From assembly GCA_011319805.1 (NCBI GenBank), contig SJRY01000278.1, positions 124,001 through 188,000 on the forward strand: a stretch of DNA of 64,000 bases. Direction: 5' to 3'. The position numbers were made by a program, and so were the translations under genes. The stretch comes from Macrocybe gigantea. Its lineage: Eukaryota > Basidiomycota > Agaricomycetes > Agaricales > Callistosporiaceae. Below are positions 26,689 through 38,303 of this stretch, piece after piece; within the stretch, counting starts at the first letter, position 1; the number at the start of each line of letters is the position of its first letter. The notes beneath the pieces are model-generated. The model was not told the DNA's origin. It made no database searches and was given only the letters and a program-made list of their open reading frames with translations.

Positions 26689-29600
26689 ATGAATGCGACG
26701 GATCTTCTTGCAAATACCCTCTCTGCTGGTGCGCCTACTTTCTGCTCTTTACGAGCGCGTCATGCACCGTCTTTTTTTTCTGACGCCCTCTGATACCCTC
26801 GTCTTTCAACGATACCAGATGCCAGGACACGCCAAGATGCAACCCAAAAGCTCGAGGCCGCATCGCGCGATAACTACGTGCGTATCCTTTCCTCTCTTTC
26901 ATTCTCGATGTCCCGTCCTCACTCGTGTCTCTTTTTTTTTCGCGTCCTCGACGCCTCTTTTGCCCTTATCTATGCTTTGCTCCCCGCTTCGCCACCATCC
27001 GTTTGGCTCGGCTAGCCTGAATACATGCTGATGCTCTCGTCAGTCCTGCTCAATGAGGACCTCCCACTGCATATCAGGAACGCCGCCGCGCTTGCTCTCA
27101 AGAACGCTCTCTCCGCTCGGGTAACGCGATCACTTTCCCTTCTTTCGTCGTGTCGATCAGAACATGCCTCGTCTGACTCTCTGATTTGCGCGTCTCTGTG
27201 CAGGAAGCCGCCCGTCAGACCGAGTATAGCAACCGATGGCTCAATCTCAACTCGGAGGCCAAGGCCAAGATCAAGCAAGATGCGGTCATGACCCTCGGAT
27301 CGCCCTCCCAAAAGGCAGGAAACTTTGCGTCGCAGGTCGTCGCCGCCATCGCAGCTGTAGAACTCCCCCAGAATCAATGGCCCGATCTTATCGAGATTCT
27401 CCTCGGATTCGTGAACAACCAGCAAAATGCGAATCTGAAGATATCGACGCTTCAGACCATCGGTTATATTTGCGAAACCATAGTATGTTTCTCTCCAAGT
27501 CTTCGTGCTGCCGAGGACCTCAACATTTTGTGGCGCAGAAACCTGAGATCCTCAGCTTGCGATCCAACGAAATTCTTACAGCCGTCATACACGGGGCGAG
27601 AAAGGAGGAGCCTTCAACCGAAGTGCAGTTGGCTGCGATTCATGCTTTGTACAACTCACTCGAATTCGTCCGCGAGAATTTTGAACGAGACGTGCGTGAC
27701 AGACTGTATCTCTGATATGCGTGGTCGAGGTATTCACTTCGTTGCTAGGGCGAACGAAACTACATCATGCAGGTCGTGTGCGAAGCAACGCAGAACCCAT
27801 CCGTGCCAGTCCAAGTCGGCGCATTCGAATGTCTGGTGCGTATCATGGGTCTGTACTATGACAAGATGTCATTTTATATGGAGCAAGCATTGTTTGGAGT
27901 GAGTCATTGAATTTCCATCCAGTATTTTTACATCTAAGCGCTCCTCTAGTTGACGGTAGTGGGTATGAAACATCCCGACGAGCGCGTCGCCCTTCAAGCC
28001 GTCGAATTTTGGTCTACTGTATGCGAGGAGGAAGTCGACCTGGCAATTGAGGCACAAGAGGTGAATATATATGCACTTTCCTCATGCCTTAATCATTCTT
28101 ATTTCCCCCGCTCAGGCTCAAGAATACGGCGAGACACCCGAAACAGAATCAAAGCACTTTGCCAAGATTGCTCTCCCGGAGATAGTACCTGTCCTACTCT
28201 TGCTGCTCACTAAGCAGGAGGAAGATGCAGACGAGGACGAATGGAATGTATCTATGGCGGCCGGGACGTGTCTGTCCCTCCTTGCGGGAGCTGTTCAGGA
28301 TGCGATCGTGCCTGCCGTGATACCCTTCATCGAGGCGAACATTAAGGCAGACGACTGGCACCATCGCGAAGCCGCTGTAATGACGTTTGGATCCATTCTC
28401 GAGGGTCCTGATCCGGCGGTCCTCACGCCGCTCGTGAACCAGGCACTGCCGTTGCTCATAGACATGATGGGCGACGCGAACGTGCATGTCAAGGATACGA
28501 CGGCGTGGACGCTTGGCCGGATCTGCGATCTGCTCATCGTCACCATCAAGCCAGACGTGCATCTTCACCCGCTCATCTCGGCGCTCGTGCGCGGCCTGCA
28601 CGACAGCCCGAGGATTGTTGCTAACTGCTGTTGGGCGCTCATGAATCTGGCTGATCAGCTCGGCATATACTATGAGGATGAGCAAGAGGCCGCCACATCA
28701 GGACCATTGTCGCCGTATTATGACGGCGTCGTCCAAGAGCTCCTGCACGTCACAGAGAGGTTAGTGATTCATGCATTGCTTGTCGCTTCCTCCTGATCGT
28801 TATAATCACTCGTTTCTAGCACTAGCAACGAAGCAAATTTCAGGACCGCCGCATACGAGGCCATCACCTCGTATCTCACCCATGCCACGCCAGACGCCAT
28901 CCACGTCGTGCAAACCACCGTCGTCACCATTCTCGGGCGCATGGAGCAGCTTCTCAGCATGCAGAACCAGATCCTCGGGGTCGACGACCACAACAACTGG
29001 AATGAGCTACAGAGCAACCTCTGTGGTGTTGTCATTGTGAGTTTGAGACCTGCAAGGATGATCAAAGGGCAAAGGGCATCCGGTGTTAACCGCCTCTTTC
29101 CTTTTACAGTGTGTCATTCGTAAACTGAACGATGGCATCCAACCTTTGGCAGACAAAATAATGACGATCGTCCTCCAGTTGATTCAAGCAGCAGGCAAGA
29201 CGTCGACAGTCTTGGAAGACGCCTTCCTCGTCGTAGGCTCGTTAGCCTCAGGTGCGATACCTTTTAGTCACTCAAAATCCTGGAACTCATACGACCTTCA
29301 TGTAGCTCTCGAGGCCAACTTCGCGCCTTACATTCAGGCTTTCCTACCGTATCTTTATCCCGCCCTCAAGGCTCACGAAGATACGCAGCTGTGCACCGTC
29401 GCCGTCGGCATTATCGGCGACGTCTCTCGTGCACTTGGCGAGCAGAGCGCGCAATACGCCAACCCGTTCATGACAGTTCTGCTCGAGAACCTGCAGAGCG
29501 ACGTCCTCAACAGGAACGTCAAGATCTCGATATTGTCCTGCTTCGGAGATATCGCTCTAGCGATCGGCCCGCAATTTGAACCTTATCTGGAGACGACGAT

Positions 29601-30193
29601 GACCGTCCTCAGGCAGGCTGGCGCCGTGTCGCCTAACCCCGTGAGTCCTTTGTGTCCTCTTTTAGAAGCAGGAAGGGGGCCTATACCGTTTTTGGATGCT
29701 GACATCGATGATTTGAATAGCTCGACTATGACTTGGTGGATTATGTATCGCAGCTCCGTGAGGGTATTTTGGAGGCTTATACCGGCATTGTAACGGGCTT
29801 GAAGAAGACGGACAAAGGTCAGTCAGCGGATATAACCTAGTCATGCTATGCAATTGCTTACCGTGCTCTTCAAGTCAACCTGCTCTTACCGCACTCTCAA
29901 CACATCTTGGAGCTCGTACACAGGTGCCTGTCGGACGAAGAACGGACAGATGCTCTCATGAGGCTGTCTTATGGTCTTCTAGGTGATCTCGCCGACTGCT
30001 TCCCGAACGGCCAGATCAAGCAATTGCTGCTCGCTCCTTGGATCGCGTCTGAGCTCAGGACCAAGCACAGAATGCCTCCGGATACGAAAAAGACGATGCG
30101 CTGGGCTAGAGAGGTGATGCCCTCATTTTTGTGTCATGATCATGTTCATTGCTCAACCAACTTCTGCAGATGATCAAAATTGCTACGCAGTAA
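26689..30193 (+). CDS. KAP95: Importin/karyopherin beta-1
   Basis: Nuclear import receptor that carries importin-alpha/cargo through the pore and is released by Ran-GTP. From ATG 26689 the spliced product starts [20 protein letters not shown], as in Kap95, and runs about 860 residues of HEAT repeats. Landmarks: [21 protein letters not shown] (IBN_N region), [28 protein letters not shown], the acidic loop [19 protein letters not shown] in which DEDEW is the Ran/IBB-facing loop of HEAT 8, [15 protein letters not shown], and the end of the gene MIKIATQ then TAA at 30191-30193. More than ten introns, all keeping the frame. This intact 3.5-kb gene shows that not every long gene here carries a base deletion. 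Confidence 0.96.
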
Positions 30194-32330
30194 ACGACGA
30201 TTCTCAAGAACGGACGTCCGCTTTTTTTCCTTTCCCTTGATCTTTCCTTGTGTTGCTCTTTTTCTTCCTCTCTTTGCTTAGTTTCCTTTTTTTTTTCCTC
30301 TTTTTTCATGGTCTCTCTACTCAGCTCGACTCTCCTTCTCCATGACCCGCATGCAATCCTATACATTTATCATTTCTTTTCCTGCTAGTAACTCTGTCAA
30401 GCAAGCCATCTGAAGGAGGCACAACATCATTACCATCACGATTTGCATGTTATAGAAAGGCAGTATCACCTTACTCTTTTGTGTTGTTTTGTCTTTTTCC
30501 TCTCGTGTCTCTATCGTATCCCATTCCCACATCGTACTTTCGTCTGTGGTTTTGTTCCTTATCTTGGTTCTTCCCCCCCATCCCAGTGTGTCCAATGTCT
30601 CGAGTCCTCTTCTGTATCCTTTATCACACCGAATCCCCTCCCCCGCGACGAGCTACTTTTCTTTCCCTTAAACAAAAAAGAAATCTTGTCTATCTTATTT
30701 TCATTCTTGTGCTTCAACGAATTGACCCCATGACATCCTCGAGCTCGTTCGTCAAAACTTCATCAGTTATCTGTTCCAATAGGGTTTCCTAAATATTTTC
30801 ATTTTTCCCTTTTAAGTTTATACCCTTCACGTGCTTATTGTTAATATCCTTTGAAGATCACGACCAGCAAAGGCGCTTGTGTATCACCTCTATGTCATAT
30901 GGTAAGCATTCGTGCTGTATATTCCGTGCGGCCGATGATGCTCGTCAATTGACCACCATGAGTATTGAATTGTCACGCCTGCCGAATGGCGCATCAGACG
31001 CCACTGGGCGCCAGTCCATTGAGAAATCGGTATTCATCTGGAAAGGCGCAGCGATTTACAAAGTCGCTGTTACCGCACGTACATGCTGTATTGCCCTGCT
31101 GAGACGAATTCATTCTTTGTGCTCACATCCCGTTGCAGCGCTTTTGATCAAGGAACCCCATTGATGGTCATTTGATCCGCTCTATTTCCGACCTATGTAT
31201 TGTGCTCACCGTCGTACACCGATGCTGAAGAGGGGATCAGCAATTTCAACCAGCAGGGCTTATGTCGTACGAGGCAAGTGCTGGAGGAATCGAGATGCCG
31301 AGTTCAGCCTTGAGCTGTTGTCGGGGGCGATGCAACGCTGATCGCAAAACCGATGCAAGCGCCTAGAGGCACTTTGCAGCGCAGAGTCGGAAGCAGGACT
31401 TGAGGCGAATGCTTGCTGCCCCGCTGCAAAGAGATCTGAAAAGAGATGGGCGAGTCGACCGTCGTACGAGCAGGTGTCAAAGTGCTTTAGATCTGGGGGG
31501 ACTCTTGTGAGGAGCCGCAGGAAGGAGCCTGAGAAGAGAAAGGGAGGCCGACTACCGTCATGGTGTTGATCTCGAAAGGTGCCTCGCAGCATGGAGCCAG
31601 GCTCCACGATTCGGTACTCCGGCTTCGCTTGAACTTGAAGAAGCCAGGTATGAGGTCTAACGTGACGACTGCTTCATAGTACACGAAGGGGAACTCGAGA
31701 ATGAGGATGGCGGAGAAGTTGTGTCCCAAACGCCCAACTCAAAATAGCACTGCTTGTTGAAGGTATAATGGCAACGAAGTATGGTTCTGGCCACGCTTAC
31801 AAACCGCGAGGTGGTTCATTTTAGTGCATCATGTAGGCCTAGGATTTTGCCTTGCTCGGATGCTTCAGTATGAGGAACCTGTGGACGGTGCGTGCCGCTG
31901 AAATGCAAGCCCGAAGGCTGTCTTCAGAACAACACAATCGACGCAATCATTGACCATCCGACTAATCCTTAGGCTAGAGCGATTAGATTGACCAAAGACA
32001 TCAAATCCACATCGATCGTCAAAGTAACAGTTCGACCGATGCTCACAGGATTCCGTGCAGTGAGACGCGCCTAGGCGCTCATGGTAGAGGATTGCTGGAC
32101 AAAACCGCAAGACTAGGGAAAAAAATCGGATACCTTTCAGGTCGTGCTGTAAAGTTGCTGCCTGTCGCTTCTTGTCGTATCGGCATTGCAGTGATTCCCG
32201 AATGCTAGGAGGCAAAAATAAGACTACTTCCTCCAAGAATGGATGCATCGGACCACATGGATTTTGAAAACAGGCTAACCGATTCCTAAAAATAATATGA
32301 TATATGCAGCGCTACCGAATTACGGGTCTT
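30194..32330. other. Intergenic, about 2.1 kb
   Basis: The first 600 bp are T/C-rich (KAP95 3' region). Short ORFs on both strands lack coding character. No RNA gene or repeat recognised. Confidence 0.35.
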
Positions 32331-32332
32331 CT

Positions 32333-32338
32333 TATAAG
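32333..32338 (+). promoter_or_regulatory. TATA-like element before secreted-protein gene
   Basis: TATAAG about 155 bp before the ATG. The distance is explained if a 5' UTR intron (GTGAGT donor at 32426, acceptor near 32482, containing a long T run) is removed. Confidence 0.4.
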
Positions 32339-32490
32339 AACGGAGTCTTGACCCTTTCTTGATTCTACAGGTTCCTCCCCGACTAACCCAGCGGCAGCGT
32401 CCCCTTCAACAAGCTCGATTTCATCGTGAGTGCCTCTCGCTCCTTTCTTTTTTTTTTTTTTTTCCTTCCATTGAACTCAAAGCATTCGAG

Positions 32491-32808
32491 ATGGTCCGAT
32501 TCTCCGCCCTATTCGCCGTCTTGGCGTCCGTCGCTGCCGCGAGCGCGTTCACGCTCGACGCCTACTCTACCTACGACTATGCCGGCATCGACTTTCACAC
32601 TTCGGACACGGGATCGCACGACCTGAGCTTCAAGGCGCGGTCGTACAGGTTCGCCACGTCCAACGGCGACGGGTGCTGCGTCGCATTCTGCGACGGGAGT
32701 CAACAGCTTGGGTACCAGTGCGGCACGAAGAACGACCCGAGCCTTCATCCGGCTAGCCAGTTCACTAGAGTGGTGATTGGCTGTGGTTCTGCTCCGAGCT
32801 GCTGGTGA
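32491..32808 (+). CDS. Small secreted cysteine-rich protein
   Basis: 105 residues from a single exon. The N-terminal 19 residues (M-V-R-F, then a hydrophobic Ala/Val-rich core ending ASA) form a clear signal peptide. The mature part of about 86 residues has six Cys in the order CC, C, C, C, C (GCCVAFCDGS, YQCGTK, IGCGSAPSCW), enough for three disulfides. No domain recognised. Basidiomycetes secrete many such small proteins as effectors or wall components; a role is not inferable. It has its own TATA-like box and a likely 5' UTR intron, arguing for a real, strongly regulated gene. Confidence 0.75.
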   Translation: MVRFSALFAVLASVAAASAFTLDAYSTYDYAGIDFHTSDTGSHDLSFKARSYRFATSNGDGCCVAFCDGSQQLGYQCGTKNDPSLHPASQFTRVVIGCGSAPSCW

Positions 32809-33404
32809 GCGATTGCTATGCAATCTCACTCTGAAGCACCGCTGCTAATTCAGCTTTGCAGAAGAACTTATTCCACGGACTTCTTCCTTTTAACATTATT
32901 TTTTATTCTCACTGATGTCTACGGTCGCTCTTTATTTCTTAACGATTTTCAACTCTTACATTAGCGCACAACATTTTCGTTCTTTGGCAGATTGAATACC
33001 ACAATAATATATCTTGGATCTGAGCTCCAAATAGGATGATATTTGAGCACGGAGATGAGATGGTCGAGTTATCCAGTCTGGACGCGTTGCAGGTCAACGA
33101 TGGTTTCAATCTTCAATCAGTATAAGACTGGCTAATGATAGATGGAAATTGCCATTACACATGCTCGGAGATTGGGTATCGAGAGTCGAGAGCAAGCCGC
33201 ATCATTTGCACATACATTCATCGTCCCAAGCCGACCTCCTTTCAAAGGCAGCGAGGGAGGAGTATCGTATATAACCCGATGCGCGCCGGGAAGAGGCCTG
33301 CAATGCCTCAGATCTTACCTGCAGCGATTTGAGCCATCTGGCAAGCTGAAAAAAGGGATTTAAATTGAAGCAGCCCACCATTGCATTTCATTTCGACATG
33401 TAAT
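32809..33404. other. Convergent intergenic region
   Basis: Between the small secreted protein gene (+) and the MPP6-like gene (-). No further gene seen. Confidence 0.4.
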
Positions 33405-34523
33405 TCACAAGCCAGGACCGTTTGCGGTCTTGTTCGTCACCGTCTTTGAAATTTTCTTCACTTTCTTTTTCTGCTTGATGACGTCCTCGCTCGCACCGCT
33501 TGCCTCTGACCTCACGCGCTTATTGCCGCCGCTACGATCGCGGGCACCGCTGAGCAGAATGACCCCTTCTTCCTTCTTCGTCGCGCCCTTGGCAGAGCTG
33601 CCGCCGGAGGCAGAAGGGTCGTCGACGTTCGGCTTCCAAAACACGTTGGACTGGGTAGACTCCTCTGTCTTCATGTCAGGAGCAACGGACCGGAAGGACA
33701 CAGACGTCGCAGCGCCCTCCCTGAAAAATGCCCTGCTTTGCGGCCCGAGATCGGTTCCGACGCCGCTCGAGTCGCGGATCGCCTCTCTGGCGGATTTTGA
33801 GCGTTGAGACCGGGGCGCATGGGCGCCTGAGATATGCGTCGGTTTAATGCTTGGTCTCGAGGTCGACGATGACGATGAGCGGTACTGCGGGTGCAGTGAG
33901 GATGGCGATCCTCTAGGTTCGGAGATTGTCCCATCCTCGTGGCCTGCGACCGAGGCGTCGGGTTTGCCTCGCGGGTTGGGCAGATGTATTTCCCTGGACT
34001 AGAAGATGAAAGAGCGTGGATGGTTGAATTTAGACTTATGGAGTTGTTGTTTTTTTCCTCCGCAGAAGGAAAATGCGATACAAAAAAAAAAGAAAGAGGG
34101 CTGATCAACCCACCTCCGTGTTATTGACCTCGCGGCCTTTCTTGTCAAACGTCCTTCTTCCACAGGGAATCGCACTGCCTTCAGATCCCACGCCCGAGCG
34201 ATCCGAAGAAGATGAAAAGAGGAATGGCAGATATGAGTGCTCATATGTCACCGATGATCTAACGTAGAGAAAGATGATGGAATGTCTTGTGAAGTGCCGA
34301 ACAGCAAGCCTCGTTGGACTCACGAAGGCGTTGAGCTCGTGCCGCCAAGCCCCCACGCGTCCTTCACGTCTTGGCTGACTTCCCAGTGCGCATCGCCATC
34401 TTGTGCCGTCGTCCGATTCTGTAGCTCCAGCTCCGTCTTGTGTTGCTGCAATTGCTTCGCACGCGCATTCTGCATGAACCGAAGACTCAGCGTGCTGCTA
34501 CTGATCACCTTTCCGCTCGACAT
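33405..34523 (-). CDS. MPP6-like nuclear exosome cofactor (M-phase phosphoprotein 6 family)
   Basis: Start at 34523 gives MSSGKVISSSTLSLRFMQNA; the xSLRFMQ box is the N-terminal signature of MPP6 proteins, which bind the RNA exosome through Rrp40. A charged helix follows (RAKQLQQHKTELE), then HWEVSQDVKDAWGL. Two introns lead to a segment HSYLPFLFSSSSDRS and GRRTFDKKGREVN, and to a basic C-terminus with KKKVKKISKTVTNK, a likely nuclear-localisation signal. About 290 residues, longer than animal MPP6. The frame is continuous throughout. The family call rests on the short N-terminal box and overall layout, so it is moderate. Confidence 0.6.
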
Positions 34524-34625
34524 CTCTCCCGTTCTGGTGGAACGACGTGCGGAGACGCGAACAAAATGGGTTGTCAAGTTAGAAATGAGAGTGTAAGGTG
34601 ACAAAAATGAAGACAAACATCGTGT

Positions 34626-34630
34626 AAAAA
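34626..34630 (-). terminator. Pol III terminator of tRNA-Arg
   Basis: Run of five T on the transcribed sense strand about 15 nt after the tRNA 3' end. Confidence 0.6.
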
Positions 34631-34644
34631 TAAGTTCATCCAAA

Positions 34645-34727
34645 TACCGACGGGGGGGCTCGAACCCCCAACCTTCGCCTGGCTAAGGTTATAGGAAAGC
34701 GACGCGCTACCATTACGCCACGACGGC
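34645..34727 (-). tRNA. tRNA-Arg (anticodon CCT) with 11-nt intron
   Basis: On the minus strand: acceptor GCCGTCG paired with CGTCGGT (one G-T wobble and one T-T mismatch at 5:68), D arm GCGT-AATGGTA-GCGC, anticodon stem TCGCT/GGCGA, T arm GGGGG-TTCGAGC-CCCCC. The anticodon loop is TTCCTA plus A, interrupted after position 37 by the intron TAACCTTAGCC. A T5 run follows at 34626-34630 (plus coordinates) and would stop Pol III. 72 nt mature plus discriminator. Confidence 0.9.
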
Positions 34728-35456
34728 TTGACGTATCTAAGAAGTTGCATTAAATATATGGCGTTTTTTGCGAGAACATCAAGGCATCTGGATGCACTTG
34801 CCAGAAATCGTGAACAGCCACGAGGCTATCCATTTACCATGAAAACGGCCTTGGATATCTGGCTGATGTTGAGACAGTCAACTCCTTGCACGCATTACCA
34901 AGTCATTACAGTAACTATCCGATCTCCAAATGCGCGTCCATAAAATCCACAATCAAACCATGTTATCGTGGATTCGCTAATTCGGGAATATCCCAACACT
35001 GATCACCACCGTACTGTGCCTTTTTTTTTTCGCAAACTCTTCGCTCCTTTCTTCGCCTCACAAGCGTCGCGGTAGGAAAAAGGACTAATTAAACGTAACA
35101 GACGTCGATTTTTGCGGCGTCCCGACTAAACGACGACAGATATGCGGACCGAGGACGTAGCGTATGGAATGCAATGTGCGCCCAGCAAAGCTCTCATGCG
35201 TAATAGAAAATGACTTTATTCGGTTTCTGGTGAGCAGCTATCCACAAAGGGGGAATACCATATATTTTGACATCCATCTCGCATTGTAGGAGTCGTCGGA
35301 CTTCGATTTATTTAGGTTATGGGGGGAAGTCGAGACCCCTAATATACTTATTCGGGTACAGGATAATGGTTAAAACATCGGAACCAACACCCGCTCTTCC
35401 TCTCCCTTCTCAAAACTGAACCACCACGTAGAAAATCCTCATTGAGAAACAGTACA
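34728..35456. other. Divergent intergenic region tRNA/PAL
   Basis: Upstream region of PAL. A T run at about 35022-35031 is present. No gene seen. Confidence 0.4.
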
Positions 35457-38303
35457 ATGGTTGCGAATGGCATCAATGGCATCAATGGCAACGCCAAGGG
35501 TCCTACCCCTTTATCCTCCGACACTCGCACTGGTTCCCGTGTCCTCGAATCCCTTTCTTCGTCAGGACCAGCGCCAACCCTGCTTTCCGAGTTTATTGCC
35601 TTGCACGAAGAGCTGGATGCGTATAGGTGAGAGCGTTCCTTCCAATCACGACGCCAGTTTCTCATTCGTTTGCGTTCAGAAACGGAAAAGCAATAAAAGC
35701 CGATGGCCAGACGTTATCCATTGCAGCAGTCACCGCTGTGGCGCGCTACCACGCACACGCCATCCTGGATGATTCGCTCCATGCCAAGGAGCGCGTCGCA
35801 AAAGCCCGCGAAGTCGTTTCGGATAAAGTAACCCGGGGCACGAGCATATACGGTCTCTCTACCGGATTCGGTGGCAGCGGTTTGTCTTCTGCGTTCTGAA
35901 CCTCAATCAGCGATAGACTGACACGGACGCGCACATCGGTAGCCGACACTCGGACGGACAAGCCTGTGTTTCTCGGACTTGCGCTATTGCAACATTTGCA
36001 CGCCGGAGTCCTGCCGTCATCTGGTCGCCCATCTGCCGTTCTCCCATTACATGATCCGCTCAGTTCGATGAGCATGCCAGAATCGTGGGTCCGGTGAGAA
36101 AGTCTTTCTTTGACGTTCCGTTCTGCATTGCTGAGCATTGTATCAGCGCCGCTATGCTCATCCGGATGAATTCTTTTGTTCGAGGGCACTCTGGTGTAAG
36201 GTAATCCTGTGCGGTGTGCTAATAAATATTCTTCGCGCTCATTGGCACCATCTATAGATGGGAATTAATTGAAAAGCTAGGGGAGCTACTGAGCGCTAAC
36301 ATCACCCCGATCGTCCCCTTCGTGGGACGATTTCCGCATCCGGTGGTACGTATTATCGTCCACGCTCTATCTTCATCCGCTGATTCGCTGTCAAACAGAC
36401 CTTACGGCGCTTTCATACATCGGCGGAACACTAAGTGAGAGAAACACGCGCCAGCCTTATCTATCATTCGTAGTTGCTCACATCTCCTTCGACAGTGGCT
36501 AACCCGGCCATCCGGGTCTTCCATGGTCCAGGAGGAGCTGGTCCCCGCCAGACACTGCCGTCGCGCGAAGCGTTGCGACAGTACAACATCGAGCCCCTTC
36601 CATTAGCATCCAAGGAACACCTCAGCATCCTCAACGGCACCGCGTTTTCCGCAGCTGTCGCCGCCCTTGCTATGAACGACGCTGTCCATCTCACGCTGCT
36701 GGGTCAAGTGTGCACCGCAATGGGAACTGAAGCCCTGACTGGCACCCGTGGGTCCTTTGACCCTTTCATCCACGCAACCGCTCGTCCTCATCCGGGACAG
36801 GTACGTCCACGTGCTACCATCTGCACCCCTATGTTTAAACTCTCTTTTCTGCAGATCGAATTCGCGCAAAATGTTTATGGTCTGCTGGAGGGCAGCAAAT
36901 TCGCAAGGCTGGAGGAAGAGGAAGTCGGTCTGCGCGACGACACCAATTTGCTGAGACAGGACCGCTATCCTCTGCGCACGTCGCCTCAGTTCCTCGGCCC
37001 GCAGATAGAAGACATACTTGCCGCGCTTCGCAGCGTCACTCAGGAGTGCAACTCCAGTGCGTGAAACTGCCGTTCGCCTGCTAGTTACCTTGTCCCTGAC
37101 GATACAGCGAATTGTCTTGAACAGCCACAGACAACCCCCTGGTCGATAGCGCGACCGGAAAGATGCACCACGGTGGGAACTTCCAGGCCATGGCCGTCAC
37201 CAACGCGATGGAGAAGACGCGCCTGGCACTGCATCATGTCGGCAAGTTGATCTTTGCGCAATGCACCGAGCTCCTCAATCCGGCAATGAACAATGGGCTA
37301 CCGCCATCACTCGCCGCGACGGACCCATCTTTGAATTATTTTGCCAAAGGAATCGATGCTGCCACAGCGTCGTACGTGTCCGAGTTGGGATTCCTCGCCA
37401 ATCCGGTCTCGACGCACATCCAATCTGCAGAGATGCACAATCAAGCCGTAAAGTGCGTAGATTTGGCCTTGCACAGCGGAAAATAGATTAATGTGGCCTG
37501 TTTTCTGCAGCTCTTTAGCGCTTATATCTGCCAGAGCAACCGTGACATCGATCGACGTTCTTACGATGTTGATCTCTTCTTACCTTTATGTTCTTTGTCA
37601 AGGTTTGTCACCATTCGATTCTCGATAAATTGTTCGCTCATACCAGACACGAAAGCTCTGGATCTTCGTACCCTCCAATTTGAATTCACCACTTCCCTGA
37701 AGTTGATCATCGATGAAGAGCTCGCGTCCGCCTTTGCTTCATCTCTGACCGCTCCACAAATTGAAAGCCTAGCCGAGTTGTTATTCAAGTGCATGAAGAC
37801 GAACCTAGACAAGACTACCACGATGGACAACTCAGATCGCATGCGCGTAGTGGCGTCCTCTGCGACGCCTGTCTTCATCGACTTTTTCTCCACACAAGGC
37901 AACGTCGCAGACGGCCCGGTCGTGAACGTGATCGACGAGTTCCGGACCCAGGTCGCCGGGCGCGCTACGACGCTCTTGGACGAGTTGAGGAAAGAGTTTC
38001 TCAGTGGGGCGAGGGGACCTGCCCCTGCGCAGTCGTATCTGAATAAGACAAGACCCGTGTATGAATTCATCCGCGTCACTCTTGGTGTCCCGATGCACGG
38101 CGTGGAGAATTATAGTCTGTTCGAGAATGGCCTAGGTGTTGACGACCTGTCGATCGGCCAGAACATTTCTATCATTCACGAGGTAATCAGCACTCTCTTC
38201 ACTCGCACAGCACGCACACTTTACTCATTATCCCCATTTCTAGGCCATCAGAGACGGTCAGCTCCAGCCGGTCATTGTTTCGCTGTTTCATGGCGCGGTA
38301 TAG
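35457..38303 (+). CDS. PAL: Phenylalanine ammonia-lyase
   Basis: Converts L-phenylalanine to trans-cinnamate and ammonia, the entry to fungal aromatic metabolism. From [11 protein letters not shown] the product has [20 protein letters not shown] (with the catalytic Tyr-bearing loop), the MIO triad Ala-Ser-Gly in GTISASGDL split by an intron at about 36349, [33 protein letters not shown], the TTDNPLVD box, [19 protein letters not shown], and SLYFE-like [13 protein letters not shown] shielding segment near the end. About 715 residues expected. One base is missing near 36315 (GTCCCCTTCG should be GTCCCCCTTCG), just before the MIO exon end; all else is intact. A 9-bp unit ATCAATGGC repeats near the start and encodes the GINGING stretch. 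Confidence 0.93.
36312..36320 (+). other. Single-base frameshift before the MIO motif of PAL
   Basis: ITPIVP is followed by FVGRFPHP in the strict frame, but by LRGTISASG if one C is added to the CCCC run. The second reading is the universal MIO sequence. Confidence 0.85.

Noticed and set aside
36312..36320. PAL as a pseudogene
   Set aside because: All other motifs and introns are intact and the lesion is one C in a homopolymer, so an assembly error is the simpler reading.
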